From: Hygrophila difformis
Taxonomy: Eukaryota; Streptophyta; Magnoliopsida; Lamiales; Acanthaceae
Length of the DNA: 64,000 bases
Direction of reading: 5' to 3'
Assembly (NCBI GenBank): GCA_030278955.1
Contig: JAOANR010000009.1
Location: forward strand, 33,581,504-33,645,503
Both the position numbers and the translations under genes were made by a program. Of this stretch, positions 34,317 to 46,500 are shown in pieces (position 1 is the stretch's first letter; every line of letters begins with the position of its first letter). The notes beneath the pieces were generated by a model. It did not search any database, was not told the origin of the DNA, and saw only the letters and a program-made list of their open reading frames with translations.

Positions 34317-35534
34317 ATCAAAATATTACATGAACTAGATCTATGTCTTAGGAACGTTTTTCATGTTTTGAGTTTTTCCATTTGAGCAGTTTTAAGGGTT
34401 CGAAAAATTCGCACCAAATCGCTGCGCCGAGGGTTTTTCGTGTTGACAGATTTTTTTGAGTTTCTAAATCTCTATGTTTGGTTGCATTTTAAGTCACCCA
34501 AAATCAAGTAAGTATTAACTTACAGTGGTTGTGATCAAGGATGTCTCCGAGTCGTTCGGAATCGACGGATGGCTACGAACGGATCTCCTCAACCCGATTT
34601 CTTCTTCCTTTGGCTCCGATTCGTGTTTGCATATGAAAATCCGTAAGTTAGAACGATGGCTATGGTATTAAAACGAATATGAAACCTGATTTACATCTTA
34701 TCAATAATCTAAAGCCTGAAGTCCTTGATCTAAACACTTTCTCGGTCGGATTCGGTCGCCGGAAAGTCGTCGGAAGGTCGTCGGAAAGTGAAGAACTTGT
34801 GTTTTCGGTTTTGGGAGAGTTTAAGATGAAGAAAAGAGTTTGGAGACTGAAAAGTTGGATAGGGAGCAGCCAATTCTCGGCCTTATTGCCTTTCCCTCGG
34901 CTGGAATCAAGTTTCAAAAGTCGGGGTCGTAAATTTTGGCAAGAAATCGCCGAAATCGGGCAAGTTGGCAGCTGCTGCTGCACTGGCGCGGTGGTGGCGC
35001 GGTCTATGGCCAAAGGGCGAGCGGCGGGCGCGCGGCCTGGTCTGGGCCGTGCGTCCGGATTGGGCTGTGCGATCCCGTCGGGCCTTTTCTCCTCTCTTTC
35101 GGGTTTCTGTCCTTCTACGTTTTCGGGCTCGACTTTTCGGGTTGTTCTCGGGTTACATTCCTTTCTTAAATTTATTTCGACTCAAATGAATTTCATAATC
35201 GAAATCTTGAATCCGTCGAGTTCGAATTCGTTGGCTTGAATTCGTCGTCGTTCGACTCCCGTGTAATAATTTATCCAATTAAATTATTTCCGACTTCACG
35301 AGTTCTTGGAATTAGAAATCTTTTCCTTCTTGAGTTTAATTCCAATTCTTTTAGAATTAATCCATGGAATATCTTCGGGCTTACTTTCCCTCTTTTATTC
35401 CATTTTGAATTTAACGTAATTAATTCCCGAGCAATAATGAATTATTTTCTTCTTCTCGGAAATATTTCGGCCTTGATCGGATTAAGAAATAAATTTTATT
35501 CCTTTGGACGCCGATAAAAATCCCGGGTATTACA

Positions 35535-35549
35535 GTCTACCCCCCTTAA
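35535..35549 (-). promoter_or_regulatory. polypurine tract of element B
   Basis: On the minus strand TTAAGGGGGGTAGAC directly precedes TGTAATACCCGGG, matching the AAGGAGGGTAGAC tract of element A (43451). Confidence 0.87.
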
Positions 35550-36046
35550 GAATCAACTTCGTCCCCGAAGTTGGGTGTTAGCTTCTCGCGAGCTTGGAAC
35601 TAAGGTCCTTTCTATTTTGTGCTATTGTTTGATTGCGTAATTGCATCATTATGTTTTGTTGTTGTTGATGTTGTTTGTATTATTTTATTATATCGTTTGA
35701 CTGAACCCAGAATTGAAATTTCCAAGTTGCCTACGTACCCGGTGAAGGGATCAAGCCATGACGTAGTTCAAAACAGTTTGAATTTGTTTATTTGAAATAC
35801 AAAATATTCGGATTAGAATATTCGGGTCGTTACATCCTCCTCCCCTTAAGATTACAGTTATGTCCCCATAACTGCCTATGTATTATTCGCAAACAGGTTC
35901 GGGTATCGTTGCCTATGATCCTTCCTCATTGAGCTGGCAAGTCAGCTTGATCGATGTCGTTCAATCGTCCTATGGCTCTTCTGGTTGAGGGTTTACCAAA
36001 TCTAGCCTTTTCTCAATCCTCTCTTCACAAACATTGCATTCTCTAA
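35550..36046 (-). other. 3' untranslated region of element B
   Basis: Contains the conserved pre-LTR block (GATCCCTTCACCGGGTACGT on the minus strand, about 35730-35755) also seen in element A (about 43320) and, displaced, in element C (about 57182). No ORF and no trace of pol. Confidence 0.7.
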
Positions 36047-37029
36047 TCATGTGGTCTTCCCCACCACATCTATAACAAGTCCCGCGCCTTGGGCATTCGC
36101 GCACCAGATGGGCTTGGTGGCACTGCGGGCAACGTCGTATGACTGTATGACGTATGTCGTTTCTCCCATAATTGAAACCTTTATTCTTATTCTCTTTAAA
36201 ATTGCCATTGCTAATGTTTCGATTCTTTTTCTCAAACTCTTGCGAGTCCTTGCTCGACTCACCATTTTCTTTACGCTTCAGTTGCTGGACTCGATCAATT
36301 TGCTACAGCTCGATCGTAGACCGTCTGCAGGTTTGTGAATTGTCCTACTGCAAGTATCTCCCGGATACTAAGGTTCAGACCCATCTCGAATTTCTGAGCC
36401 TTGTCAGAGTCAGTTGGTACTATCCTTGTAGCAAATCGCACCAATTCCTTGAATTTGGTGTAGTACTCTTGTACTGTTTGCGCTCCTTGTCTGAGGTTGA
36501 TGAATTCCTCGTACTTCGCGGTCTTGGTGCTCAGTGGGTAAAATCTTTCCCTCAAGGCTTCCTTAAGTTCTTCCCAAGTGTAGGCTTCTTCGTCTTCCTC
36601 TGAATTCGTTCGAAGGTTTTGCCACTACTCATCGGCTTCGCCCCCTAAGTAGTAGGTCGCTATGTGTATCTTCTCCTCATCGGGGCATTTGATAGCATTC
36701 AAGAGCTTATCAAAGGTACGGATCCAACCTTCCAACTTGGTCGGATCCTCTTGGCCGTCATAATGGGGTGGGTTGTAGGGGTTTACCAATGCCAAGTAGT
36801 TGACTTGGACTACTGGCGGGGGTATTGCCGCTTGTGCCCTATGCACCTCGGCATTTCCTAATGCTACGAGTACTTCTTCTACCGTCCTTAAACGTTCATC
36901 CATGTTGTTGGGAATAGGAGGCGCTCGATCTCCTACTTTCGGAGGAATCTCATTGTTGTTAGGTGCGTTTGGGAGGTCAGTGTCAGTGCCGTTTGGGCTT
37001 ACCTTCCTCAGTTTTCTTCTAGGTGGCAT
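36047..37029 (-). pseudogene. gag: gag of element B with two zinc knuckles
   Basis: Starts MPPRRKLRKVSPNGTDTD. The gag domain includes YDGQEDPTKLEGWIRTFDKL, YYLGGEADE, LRERFYPLST, VQEYYTKFKELVRFA and FEMGLNLSIREI. TAG at 36625-36627 cuts it after GGEADE, and a frameshift near 36295 separates the domain from the C-terminal part. Two consecutive knuckles are readable: CPQCHQAHLVREC (CX2CX3HX4C) and CYRCGGEDHMIREC (CX2CX4HX4C), so B preserves both where A has lost the second. The sequence then passes straight into the 3' UTR. Confidence 0.9.
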
Positions 37030-37585
37030 TTTCTGTTATAGAAGCACGCGAAGATGAGTTTCTAAGTGATCAAGATCTAGGACTAAGGCAAAGTTAGTCT
37101 TTAGCAAGCGCTCCTAAGTCAAGGTCATGTCAAGTACTAATTTAAGAGTGTCTTCTTAGAGTCGATGATTCACATAAAAAAAGAGTGAGTGCAATTATGT
37201 ATGTATGCATATGCAATCCCCCCAATAAAAATTTAATTTATGCATGCATTTATTTATCCATGGGTTTTAAAAATAAATTTATTCCACGGATAGATTTTAA
37301 AAGAATAAGGGTAAAAGGTTTGGGCCACTATATTGGGCCAAAAGAAATAAATTATTTGGGCTTAAATAAAAACAAGGGTATTGGGCCAAAATAATTGGGC
37401 TTAACATGATAATTAAATATTGGGCCAAAAATAATTAATCTTTGGGCTCAAAATAATACTAGTAGTTTTAAAAAAATTAATAATAAATTTAAAAATAATA
37501 CTAGGTTTAAAATAATGGTTTAAAAATAATAGTAACCTTAAAATATTCCGGGCTCTTTAAAATAATAGTTTTAAAATATTCCAGT
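37030..37585 (-). other. leader of element B
   Basis: About 550 bp, half the length of the element A leader, and without the coiled-coil leader ORF. GGGCCAAAA-type words recur. Confidence 0.6.
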
Positions 37586-37596
37586 CTCTGATACCA
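37586..37596 (-). promoter_or_regulatory. primer-binding site of element B
   Basis: On the minus strand TGGTATCAGAG lies 3 bp after the LTR end GTTACA. A second copy at about 33531-33541 belongs to the embedded LTR block. Confidence 0.87.
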
Positions 37597-37599
37597 CTT

Positions 37600-40370
37600 T
37601 GTAACACACCGAATTTGATAACCCAGGCCGGGATGCCACCGCCACACCTCCCTAGCAAGACACAGTTTCTCCGAGCTTGCTAAAGAGATGCAAGGATAAG
37701 GTTTTTCAGAATTTCAAACATTCAAACAGCCCATTGAAATATAACTTGAAAATAGTATCATTACAGTTGCAGCGGAAAATAACATTTAGATATAAGTAAT
37801 GCAGCGGAATTTTAATTGGGCCAACATGGCCAAAACTCGGGTTAAACAGGTCCGTTCATACTATAGTCTAATGCAAATTTAAAGTAAAGTGTTCCCAAAA
37901 ATTCTCATGCATGTACGTGCTCAGTAAAATCCACATGCTCTATAGGAAAAAGAAAGAAATGGTTTTGGGTCAGCAAAACGTGCTGAGTAAGTTAACACCT
38001 AGCATAATTCAACTTACATGGTAAAAGAATTTGCAAGGCATAATTTAAACAAAGAAGATATTCAAATCTCTAAATTTTCTCATGGTTTCAGGATTTGGTA
38101 TTTCAAGGATTTCACTCTTTCACTTTGGTTCAATATGATCTAGTATAATTTGTTCTCGGGGAAATGGACCCGCAAGAATTTAAACGCATCCTAGGGAATC
38201 GAACCCGTAGGAATCAACACACGTCCTGGGGAATCGAACCCGCAGGAAAACAAACGATCGCCCTTGGGGAATCGAACCCGCAAGAACTCAAATACATCCT
38301 AGGGAATTGAACCCATAGGAATCAACACACACCCTGGGGAATCGAACCCGCAGGGAAACAAACGATCGCCCTTGGGGAATCGAACCCGCAAGAACTCAAA
38401 TACATCCTAGGGAATTGAACCCATAAGAATCAACACACATCCTAGGGAATCGAACCCGCAGGAAAACATACAATCGTCCTTGGGGAATCAAACCCGCAAG
38501 GTAAGAACACATTTCGTAAATTTCACAAGTCTCTCAAAATATAACTTTACACAAGTCGCTGTCTTACTCCATAATTATTCAAAAATTCATTTTAAGTCCG
38601 AAAATTCTGAAATTTCACCAATAACTCAAAAACACAGAGACGATAAAGTTTCATGTTTTAAGTTTCTCGATCCGGGTTAAGGAAACAAGCCAAAAATCAA
38701 GTCTTTCAAAGTAGTATGCTGTCAGGTTTCAGATTCGACACCGTTTCAAAACTCAACATTTTGACACATCAAATGGACTCCAAAAATCTTGAAACTTCAT
38801 ATGCACATACTAGACATGATTTCCTACAACTTTCATTTAGATTGTAAAGATCAATTCGGACTAGAAAATATAGAAACAAGCTCATCAAGTTCGGACCGTT
38901 GCACTGTCCGATTTTTGAAAAGTTTCATACCACAGTTTATGTTCGGATCGATTTGGGAAAGCAAACATTGATGAAAATGGCTGAAATTTTTTCACAAACT
39001 AGATTAATGCGTTAGGATCAAAAGTCTAGTTTTGAATTTTTCGGTTTGAACTCTTGAAGTAGGGGTTTTGGTCCGATTTCAAATCTGTCACAGTTTCAAG
39101 TTCGACTTTTAGGGCAGGTTCGTTGGAGGCCATTTTTGGATATCAAAACACAATGAAAAATTATGAAAATATTACACGAACTAGATCTATGTCTTAGGAA
39201 CATTTTTCATGTTTTGAGTTTTTCCGTTTGAGCAGTTTTAAGGGTTCGAAAAATTCGCACCAAATCGCTGCGCTGGGGGTTTTTCGTGTTGACAGATTTT
39301 TTTGAGTTTCTAAATCTCTATGTTTGGTTGCATTTTAAGTCACCCAAAACCAAGTAAGTATTAACTTACAGTGGTTGTGATCAAGGATGTCTCCGGGTCG
39401 TTCGGAATCGACGGATGGCTACGAACGGATCTCCTCAACCCGATTTCTTCTTCCTTTGGCTCCGATTCGTGTTTGCATATGAAAATCCGTAAGTTAGAAC
39501 GATGGCTATGGTATTAAAACGAATATGAAACCTGATTTACATCTTACCAATAATCTAAAGCCTGAAGTCCTTGATCTAAACACTTTCTCGGGCGGATTCG
39601 GTCGCCGGAAAGTCGTCGGAAAGTGAAGAACTTGTGTTTTCGGTTTTGGGAGAATTTAAGATGAAGAAAAGGGTTTGGAGACTGAAAAGTTGGATAGGGA
39701 GCAGCCAATTCTCGGCCTTATTGCCTTTCCCTCGGCTGGAATCAAGTTTCCAAAGCCGGGGTCGTAAATTTTGGCAAGAAATCGCCGAAATCGGGCAAGT
39801 TGGCAGCTGCTGCTGCACTGGCGCGGTGGTGGCGTGGTCTATGGCCAAAGGGCGCGCAGCGGGCGCGCGGCCTGGTCTAGGCCGTGCGTCCGGATTGGGC
39901 CGTGCGATCCCGTCGGGCCTTTTCTCCTCTCTTCCGGGTTTCTGTCGTTCTACATTTTCGGGCTCGACTTTTCGGGTCGTTCTCGGGTTACGATTCCTTT
40001 CTTAAATTTATTTTGACTCAAATGAATTTCATAATTGAAATCTTGAATCCGTCGAGTTCGAATTCGTCGGCTTGAATTCGTCGTCTTTCGACTCCCGTGT
40101 AATAATTTATCCAATTAAATTATTTCCGACTTCACGGGTTCTTGGAATTAGAAATCTTTTCCTTCTTGAGTTTAATTCCAATTCTTTTAGAATTAATCCA
40201 TGGAATATCTTCGGGCTTACTTTCCCTCTTTTATTCCATTTTGAATTTATCGTAATTCATTCCCGAGCAATAATGAATTATTTTCTTCTTCTCGAAAATA
40301 TTTCGGCCTTGATCGGATTAAGAAATAAATTTTATTCCTTTGGACGCCGATAAAAATCCCGTGTATTACA
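37600..40370 (-). repeat. 5' LTR of element B
   Basis: 2771 bp with both ends (TGTAACAC at the left, GTATTACA at the right, reverse orientation) next to CAGAG at 40371. Contains the stem-loop array (38152-38501) and modules spaced about 185-190 bp. Open frames here are not genes. Confidence 0.92.
38152..38501 (-). repeat. stem-loop array with T-arm/B-box-like loops (5' LTR of B)
   Basis: Counterpart of 32331-32679 with the same unit order. Six units contain an exact GGTTCGATTCC on the sense strand. One unit here reads CCTA/TAGG with three inner GC pairs where the other LTR copy has a weaker inner stem. Confidence 0.9.
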
Positions 40371-40375
40371 CAGAG

Positions 40376-43198
40376 CCTGTCTCAAAAGCTCCGTACCGGA
40401 TGGCACCATTGGAAATGAAGGATTTAAAGGACCAACTCGAGGAGTTGTTAGGAAAAGGGTACATAAGGCCGAGTACTTCCCCCTGGGGAGCACCGGTTTT
40501 ATTTGTTAAGAAGAAAGACGGAGGATTACGTCTTTGCATAGATTATCGAGGGTTAAACCAAGTGACTATCAAGAATAAATACCCTTTGCCGAGAATTGAG
40601 GATCTATTTGATCAACTGAAGGGAGCTTCAGTATTCTCGAAGATCGACTTACGATCTGGGTATCACCAGTTGAGAATCGCCGAGAAGGACATCCCGAAGA
40701 CGGCGTTTCGAACTCGATATGGCCACTACGAGTTCACAGTGTTATCCTTTGGGTTAACAAATGCTCCAGCAATGTTCATGAACCTCATGAACAATGTATT
40801 TCGAGAGCTGTTAGATCAGTGTGTAGTGGTGTTCATTGATGACATCCTGATCTACTCGAAAAGCGAGGAGGAGCACGCCCAGCACTTGCACCAAGTGTTA
40901 GGGACCTTGCGAAAGAATCGGCTATACGGCAAATTGTCCAAATGCGCTTTTTGGTTGAAGGAGGTAACATTTCTAGGACACATAGTATCCGCTGATGGAG
41001 TTTCAGTGGATCCGGCAAAAGTTTCTGCCGTAACTGAATGGGCAACCCCAAAGAGCCCAACTGAGATAAGGAGTTCCCTTGGATTAGCCGGGTATTATAG
41101 ATGGTTCGTGAAGGATTTTTTGGAAATCGCACGACCTTTGACCCAGCTACTGAAGAAGGGAGTAAAATACGTGTGGACAGAGGCTTGTGAGACGGCGTTT
41201 CAAGAGCTGAAGAAATGACTTACAACCACACCCGTATTGACGCTACCATCAGAGAATGGTGACTTCGAAGTTTACAGCGATGCTTCGAAGGAAGGTTTAG
41301 GTTGTGTCTTGATGCAAGACTCGAGAGTCATAGCATATGCATCACGCCAGCTAAAACCTCACGATGAGAAGTACCCGACACACGACCTGGAGTTGGCAGC
41401 GGTCGTTTTCGCTCTAAAGATATGGAGACATTATCTTTACGGGCGGAAGTGTCGAATGTTCACCGACCACAAGAGTTTGAAATATATATTCACTCAGAAG
41501 GAGTTGAATTTGAGACATCGAAGGTGGCTGGAACTTATCAAAGACTACGATTTGAAGATATCTTACCACGAAGGGAAGGCGAATGTGGTAGCCGATGCCC
41601 TAAGCCGGAAAACCCAACACGTGACAAACTTGTTGGTAATTCTGCCGGCATTGTACATGGATTTGGCGAGATTGGATGTGGAACTTGTGCATCCGGGCAC
41701 AGTGAGTGGAGTGATCAACGCAATGGTCGTAGAAACTCCAATATTGGACGAGACTAGGCTCGCCCAACCGGGCGACGCGAAATTAGAAAAGATAAAGGGG
41801 TATATTGCCGAGGGAAAGGCAATAGGATTTGCTGTCCACGAGGATGGAAGCATTCGCTTCAAAGAGAGATGGTGCGTGCCCCATAAATGTGCCGAGTTGA
41901 AGCGAAGGTTGATGGAGGAAGGGCACAACACGCCATATTCAGTGCATCCCGGAGGTGACAAGCTTTACAAAGATCTAAAGAAGATCTATTGGTGGCCGGG
42001 AATGAAGAAGGAAGTGGCAGACTTCGTGGCGAAATGTCACACCTGCCAAAAAGTTAAGGCAGTGCGACATAAACCCTTAGGGTTGATGCAACCACTAGAG
42101 ATTCCAAGTTGGAAGTGGGACAGCATCTCAATGGATTTTGTCTCGGGATTACCCCGATCACCTAAAGGCATGAATAAGATTTGGGTGATTGTGGATAGGC
42201 TAACGAAGACGGCCTTATTTATCCCAATGAAAGACACGTGGACTATGGACCATTTGTCCCGAGCCTACGTCGATAATGTGGTATGATGACATGGAGTACC
42301 ACATGACATCATTTCCGACAGAGACAGTAGATTTGTCTCTAACTTTTGGACGGAGTTACAAAAAGCTCTCGGTACTCAAATCAAAATGAGCACCGCATTC
42401 CACCCGATGACGGATGGTCAAACTGAGAGAACAATCCAAACACTAGAAGACATGCTGAGAGCATGCGTCTTGGAATTTAAGGGAAATTGGGAATCCCATT
42501 TACCCTTAATCGAATTTTCTTATAATAATAGCTACCATGCTAGCATTGGCATGGCACCATTCGAGGCGTTGTATGGACGAAGGTGCCGAAGCCCGTTGAG
42601 CTGGGAAGAAAACGATAAGTCTGTGGTAGTGGGACCACAACTTATCGAAGACATGGGTCAACAAATCAAGGTGATTCAAGGAAAAATGAGAGCCGCTCAA
42701 GACTGTCAGAAGAGTTACGCTGACGTGAGAAGACGAGACCTAGAATTTCAAGTGGGAGATAGGGTCATGCTAAAGATATCACCCATGAAGGGGGTGATGC
42801 GCTTTGGCAAACGAGGAAAGTTGAGTCCTCGATACATAGGACCTTATGAAATTCTAGAACGAGTCGGGAATTTAGCCTACCGACTGGCTTTACCGCCACA
42901 ATTAGATCGAGTTCATAATGTTTTCCATGTTTCACAACTAAAGAAGTATGTGCCGGACCCGACACATGTACTTCAACCGGAAGTAATCGAACTCGATGAG
43001 GATCTGACTTATGAAGAAGTCCCAGTGCGAATTATAGACGTTAGGGAGCGAGTAACGAGGAACAAAACTGTCAGAATCATCAAGGTTCTTTGGTCGAACC
43101 ACGAAAGTGAGACGGCAACTTGGGAGGTAGAATCCGACATGAGAGAACGCTATCCAACACTGTTCCAAACCGACACCGACACAGTTATGGGGACATAA
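40376..43198 (+). pseudogene. pol: element A pol, part 2: reverse transcriptase, RNase H, integrase, chromodomain-like tail
   Basis: Continues part 1 in frame. Reverse transcriptase: [29 protein letters not shown], the catalytic FIDDILIY near 40832. RNase [38 protein letters not shown]. Integrase: H2C2 zinc region ([19 protein letters not shown]), core residues in [20 protein letters not shown] and [11 protein letters not shown]. The C-terminal [20 protein letters not shown] resembles a chromodomain. TGA at 41216-41218 and two adjacent TGA at 42284-42289 are the only breaks; all three arise in contexts where methyl-C loss would give them. Confidence 0.95.
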
Positions 43199-43450
43199 CT
43201 GCAATCTTAAGGGGGAGAGGATGTCACATCGTGCAACATCCGTATTTTACCATGTATTTTTCGTGCATTTTTGTAAACAAGCAAACAAATTCAAATTGTA
43301 TTGAACTACATTATGGCTTGATCCCTTCACAGGGTACGTAGGCAGCTTAGAAGTTTTAATTCTAAGTTCAGTCACGAAATAATAAAACAACCAAAAAGAC
43401 CTTAGCACGGGAAAAGCCGAAACACAACTTCGAGGACGAAGTTGATTCTT
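43199..43450 (+). other. 3' untranslated region of element A
   Basis: Contains CTTGATCCCTTCACAGGGTA followed by CGTAGGCAGCTT (about 43318-43350), a block shared with elements B and C, and AACTTCGAGGACGAAGTT, a near-perfect palindrome, just before the polypurine tract. Confidence 0.7.
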
Positions 43451-43463
43451 AAGGAGGGTAGAC
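43451..43463 (+). promoter_or_regulatory. polypurine tract of element A
   Basis: AAGGAGGGTAGAC directly before the 3' LTR start TGTAATACCCGAG. Confidence 0.88.
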
Positions 43464-43519
43464 TGTAATACCCGAGAATTTTCCAACATAAAATAAATGC
43501 AATAAATAAATAAGTACAA

Positions 43520-46500
43520 TGTAACACCCCGGATTTGATAACCCAGGCCGGGGTGCCACCGCCACACCTCCCTAGCAAGACACGGTTTCTCCGAGCTTGG
43601 TAAAGAGATGCAAGGCTATAGGTGTTGGAAAAAGTTTTAAAAGCAAGTCCGGAATTACTTAAAGATAATAATGTAATATCATCCATACATGATAATAAAA
43701 ATAATAAGTTGCAGCGGAAATTAAAATACAGGGCCGACATGGCCAAAACTCGGGTTAACAAGCCCGTATGCAAGTCATGTAAAACAATTAATTAAATGCC
43801 CAAAGTGATCCCCCGATGCATGATCATGCTCCGTACTCTGTAATGGAAAAATGAACAACGGGTTTTATCAGTATATAAAATACTGAGTAAGTTAATCCCT
43901 AACAAAACAATTTAAGGGGTTACATGTGTTTAATTAAAATTACACTTTTCATAAAACGTTACGAAATTAATTTAAAATTCATAGTTTACTTGCAGCGGAA
44001 AAACATCATTAATTTATTCAAGACGAGAATACATAATTTAAGGTCTTAATTTAAAAGCGAAATTTTAAAAGCATAGTTTAAAAACGTAATTTAGAAGCAT
44101 AATTTAAAAACGTGATAAATAATTGCAGCTTAATTAAATACGCACACAAGTCTTTTAAGTTTTATCCCGCAGCTAAGAAGAGGACACCACACAAGGGAGA
44201 TCACTAACGAGGGAATCTCAAAAATCATAATCAGTTAGCCAGTGAACCGGCGGCCGCAGCCATATCAGTATTGACTGCCGTTTTGGCTAGCCATGTATCT
44301 CGATTGCCATTTCGGCAAGCCGTGTGTATCTACTGTCAATTTGACAGGCATGTATATCAACTGTCATTTGACAGGCCTTTCAAGCGGTTTCACTGCCACT
44401 CGGGCAGGCCGTGTATTTCCCACTGCCGATTTGGCAGGCCATGTGCACAACTACCGTTTTGGCATAGTAAGGAGACCACTAATGAGGCAGTCTCAAAAGA
44501 TAGTAGGACCACTAACGAGGCGATCCAAAACACAGCGCGCGAGATCACTAACGAGGCAATCTCAGATAGTAAGGAGACCACTAACGAGGCAGTCTCAAAG
44601 ATAATGACTAGCATGAAGATCGGCTCAGCCTAGTGCACGGAATTTTTTGAAAGTTCGTATTTCAAGTGATCAAAAGATTCGATATCGCGTTTCATAGTTC
44701 GAGTTTTCTCAAGTTCGAAAAATCCGATTTGACGCAGTTTACGCCTTTCTTAATTAAAAATTCATTTTTACACCAAAAATTCTGAAATTTACACAGTAGC
44801 TCAAAAACACACACACGAACAACTTTCATGTTTTAAGTTTTTTGAAATAAGGTTTTGAAGTGAGTCAAAATTTGAGTTCTTTACAAAAGGGAATTTCTGT
44901 CTCAAAAACTGATTTCGTCACAGGTTCGTGCGACGCCGATTAAAAATTCATTTCAAAGCCAATTGATCCGAAATTTTTACAGGAGATACACAATACATTA
45001 ATGAACAACTTTCATGTTTTAAGAATTTGGAAATAATGAATCTTAGATGCTCAAAAATCGACCACAACACACTGTTCATGCGCGGACTCCAAAGGGGTTT
45101 TAAAACAGTTCTAAAATTCGACCAATTTGACATACCAAATGAACTCCAAAATCCATGAACTTTTATATGCATAATCTAGACACATTTATCTACAACGTTT
45201 GTTTAGAAATGCAAAGTTGAATCATTCTAAAAACGAGTGAAAAACATGCATCAAGTCGAGTAATAAAATCTGTCAACAGCTTCAAATGTTCGGTTTGTCA
45301 CAGAAAGTTTACGGTGAGATATGGAATAGCAAATCTTAATGTCCATGGCTGAAATTTGAACACAAGATAGATTAAAGTCTTAGGAACAAAATCTATGTTG
45401 AAAAGTTTTCGGTTTGAATTCCCGAAGGTCGAGTTTTAGGCGAGTTTTTGAAATTGGACGAAAATAGGGTTTTTGAAAATTGATTTTTGTTACGGGTATA
45501 GATATCGAGTTTTAAACAACAATAAACCACAAAAATTTGTGAGTAAGGTCTTAACTTAGTTAGTTAGAGATTTGGGTCGCTGGAATGGGTTTCTGGACGT
45601 CCTAGGGTCGCGACGAACGCCAACTTCTCCGATCGCTTTTTGTTCGTTTTCCGACGTGAAATCGTAGTAAAGGAAAAGGGTTAGATTTCGAGTTTCTAAG
45701 TTGTATGGACGAACTAAAACATTATACCATAGCTTACCAAGAGTCTAGAAGGCAAGGCTTGGTTCTTTTCGCCTTGTCGTCGCCGGAATGCTCGCCGGAA
45801 AGTGGATTCGGAGGGATTTTGACTTGAAGAGGAAGAATGGAGGGGAGGCTTGAGTGTTTCTGTGAATTATGGGGATTTGGATGCCCCATTACCGTCTTAT
45901 AGTCTTCCCTAAGGCTGGGATTTGGTTGCCATGGTTAGGGGTCGAATTTTTGGCAAGGAAATCGCCATGGAAGGAAAGTTTACACCTTCAGCACCTCTGG
46001 CGCGCTGGTGACGCGCACCTACGCCTTTGCCCGCGCGGAGCACGCATGGCCAGGCCTGAGTCGCGACTCCGCCTTCCGCATGGTGGCCGCGCGGCGAGCG
46101 CGGGCCGGCCGGCCGGTTCGGCGGTCCGCGTGGTCCGTCAGGTCTTTTCTTCTTTTCTCTATCGGTTTTCTACCCTCTACGTGTTCGGGCTCAACTTTTC
46201 GGGTCGTTCTCGGGTTACGATTCCTTTCTTAAATTTATTTCGACTCCAATGAATCTCATATTCGAAATCTTGAATCCGTCGAGTTTGAATCCGTTGGCTT
46301 GAATTCGTCGTCTTTTGGCTCACGTGCAATAATTTATCTAATTAAATTATTTCCGACTTCATGGGTTCTTGGAATTAAAATTCTTTTCCTTCTTGAATTT
46401 AATTCCAATTCTTTTGGGATTAATCCATGGAATATCTTCGGGGTTCCTTTCCCTCTTTCATCCCATTTTGACTTGATCAAAATTTGGGTTCGAATTCTTT

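Larger units (their letters stand above)
31649..35534 (-). repeat. 3' LTR of element B, rearranged
   Basis: Outer parts (31649-33147 and 34319-35534) are colinear with the 5' LTR at 37600-40370. In between, about 200 bp of LTR is missing and about 1.17 kb is present instead. Contains the hairpin array at 32331-32679. Confidence 0.88.
31649..40370 (-). mobile_element. element B: gag-only gypsy element (non-autonomous), minus strand
   Basis: 8722 bp, bounded by CAGAG. The 5' LTR is at the right (37600-40370), followed leftward by PBS, leader, gag, a short 3' UTR, a polypurine tract and the 3' LTR (31649-35534). No protease, reverse transcriptase or integrase lies between the zinc knuckles (36050) and the polypurine tract (35549). 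It matches the gag-only non-autonomous class sometimes called TR-GAG and would depend on a partner such as element A. The 3' LTR is longer than the 5' LTR because it contains an extra LTR block (33148-34316). Confidence 0.9.

Noticed and set aside
34005..35239. Repeated 93-codon frame and a 186-codon frame in element B LTRs
   Set aside because: They lie within LTR sequence, recur only because the LTR is duplicated, and have no protein similarity that I recognise.
44271..44633. Cys/His-rich frame resembling a zinc-finger protein in the solo LTR
   Set aside because: The periodic residues come from the DNA hairpin array, not from a protein domain.
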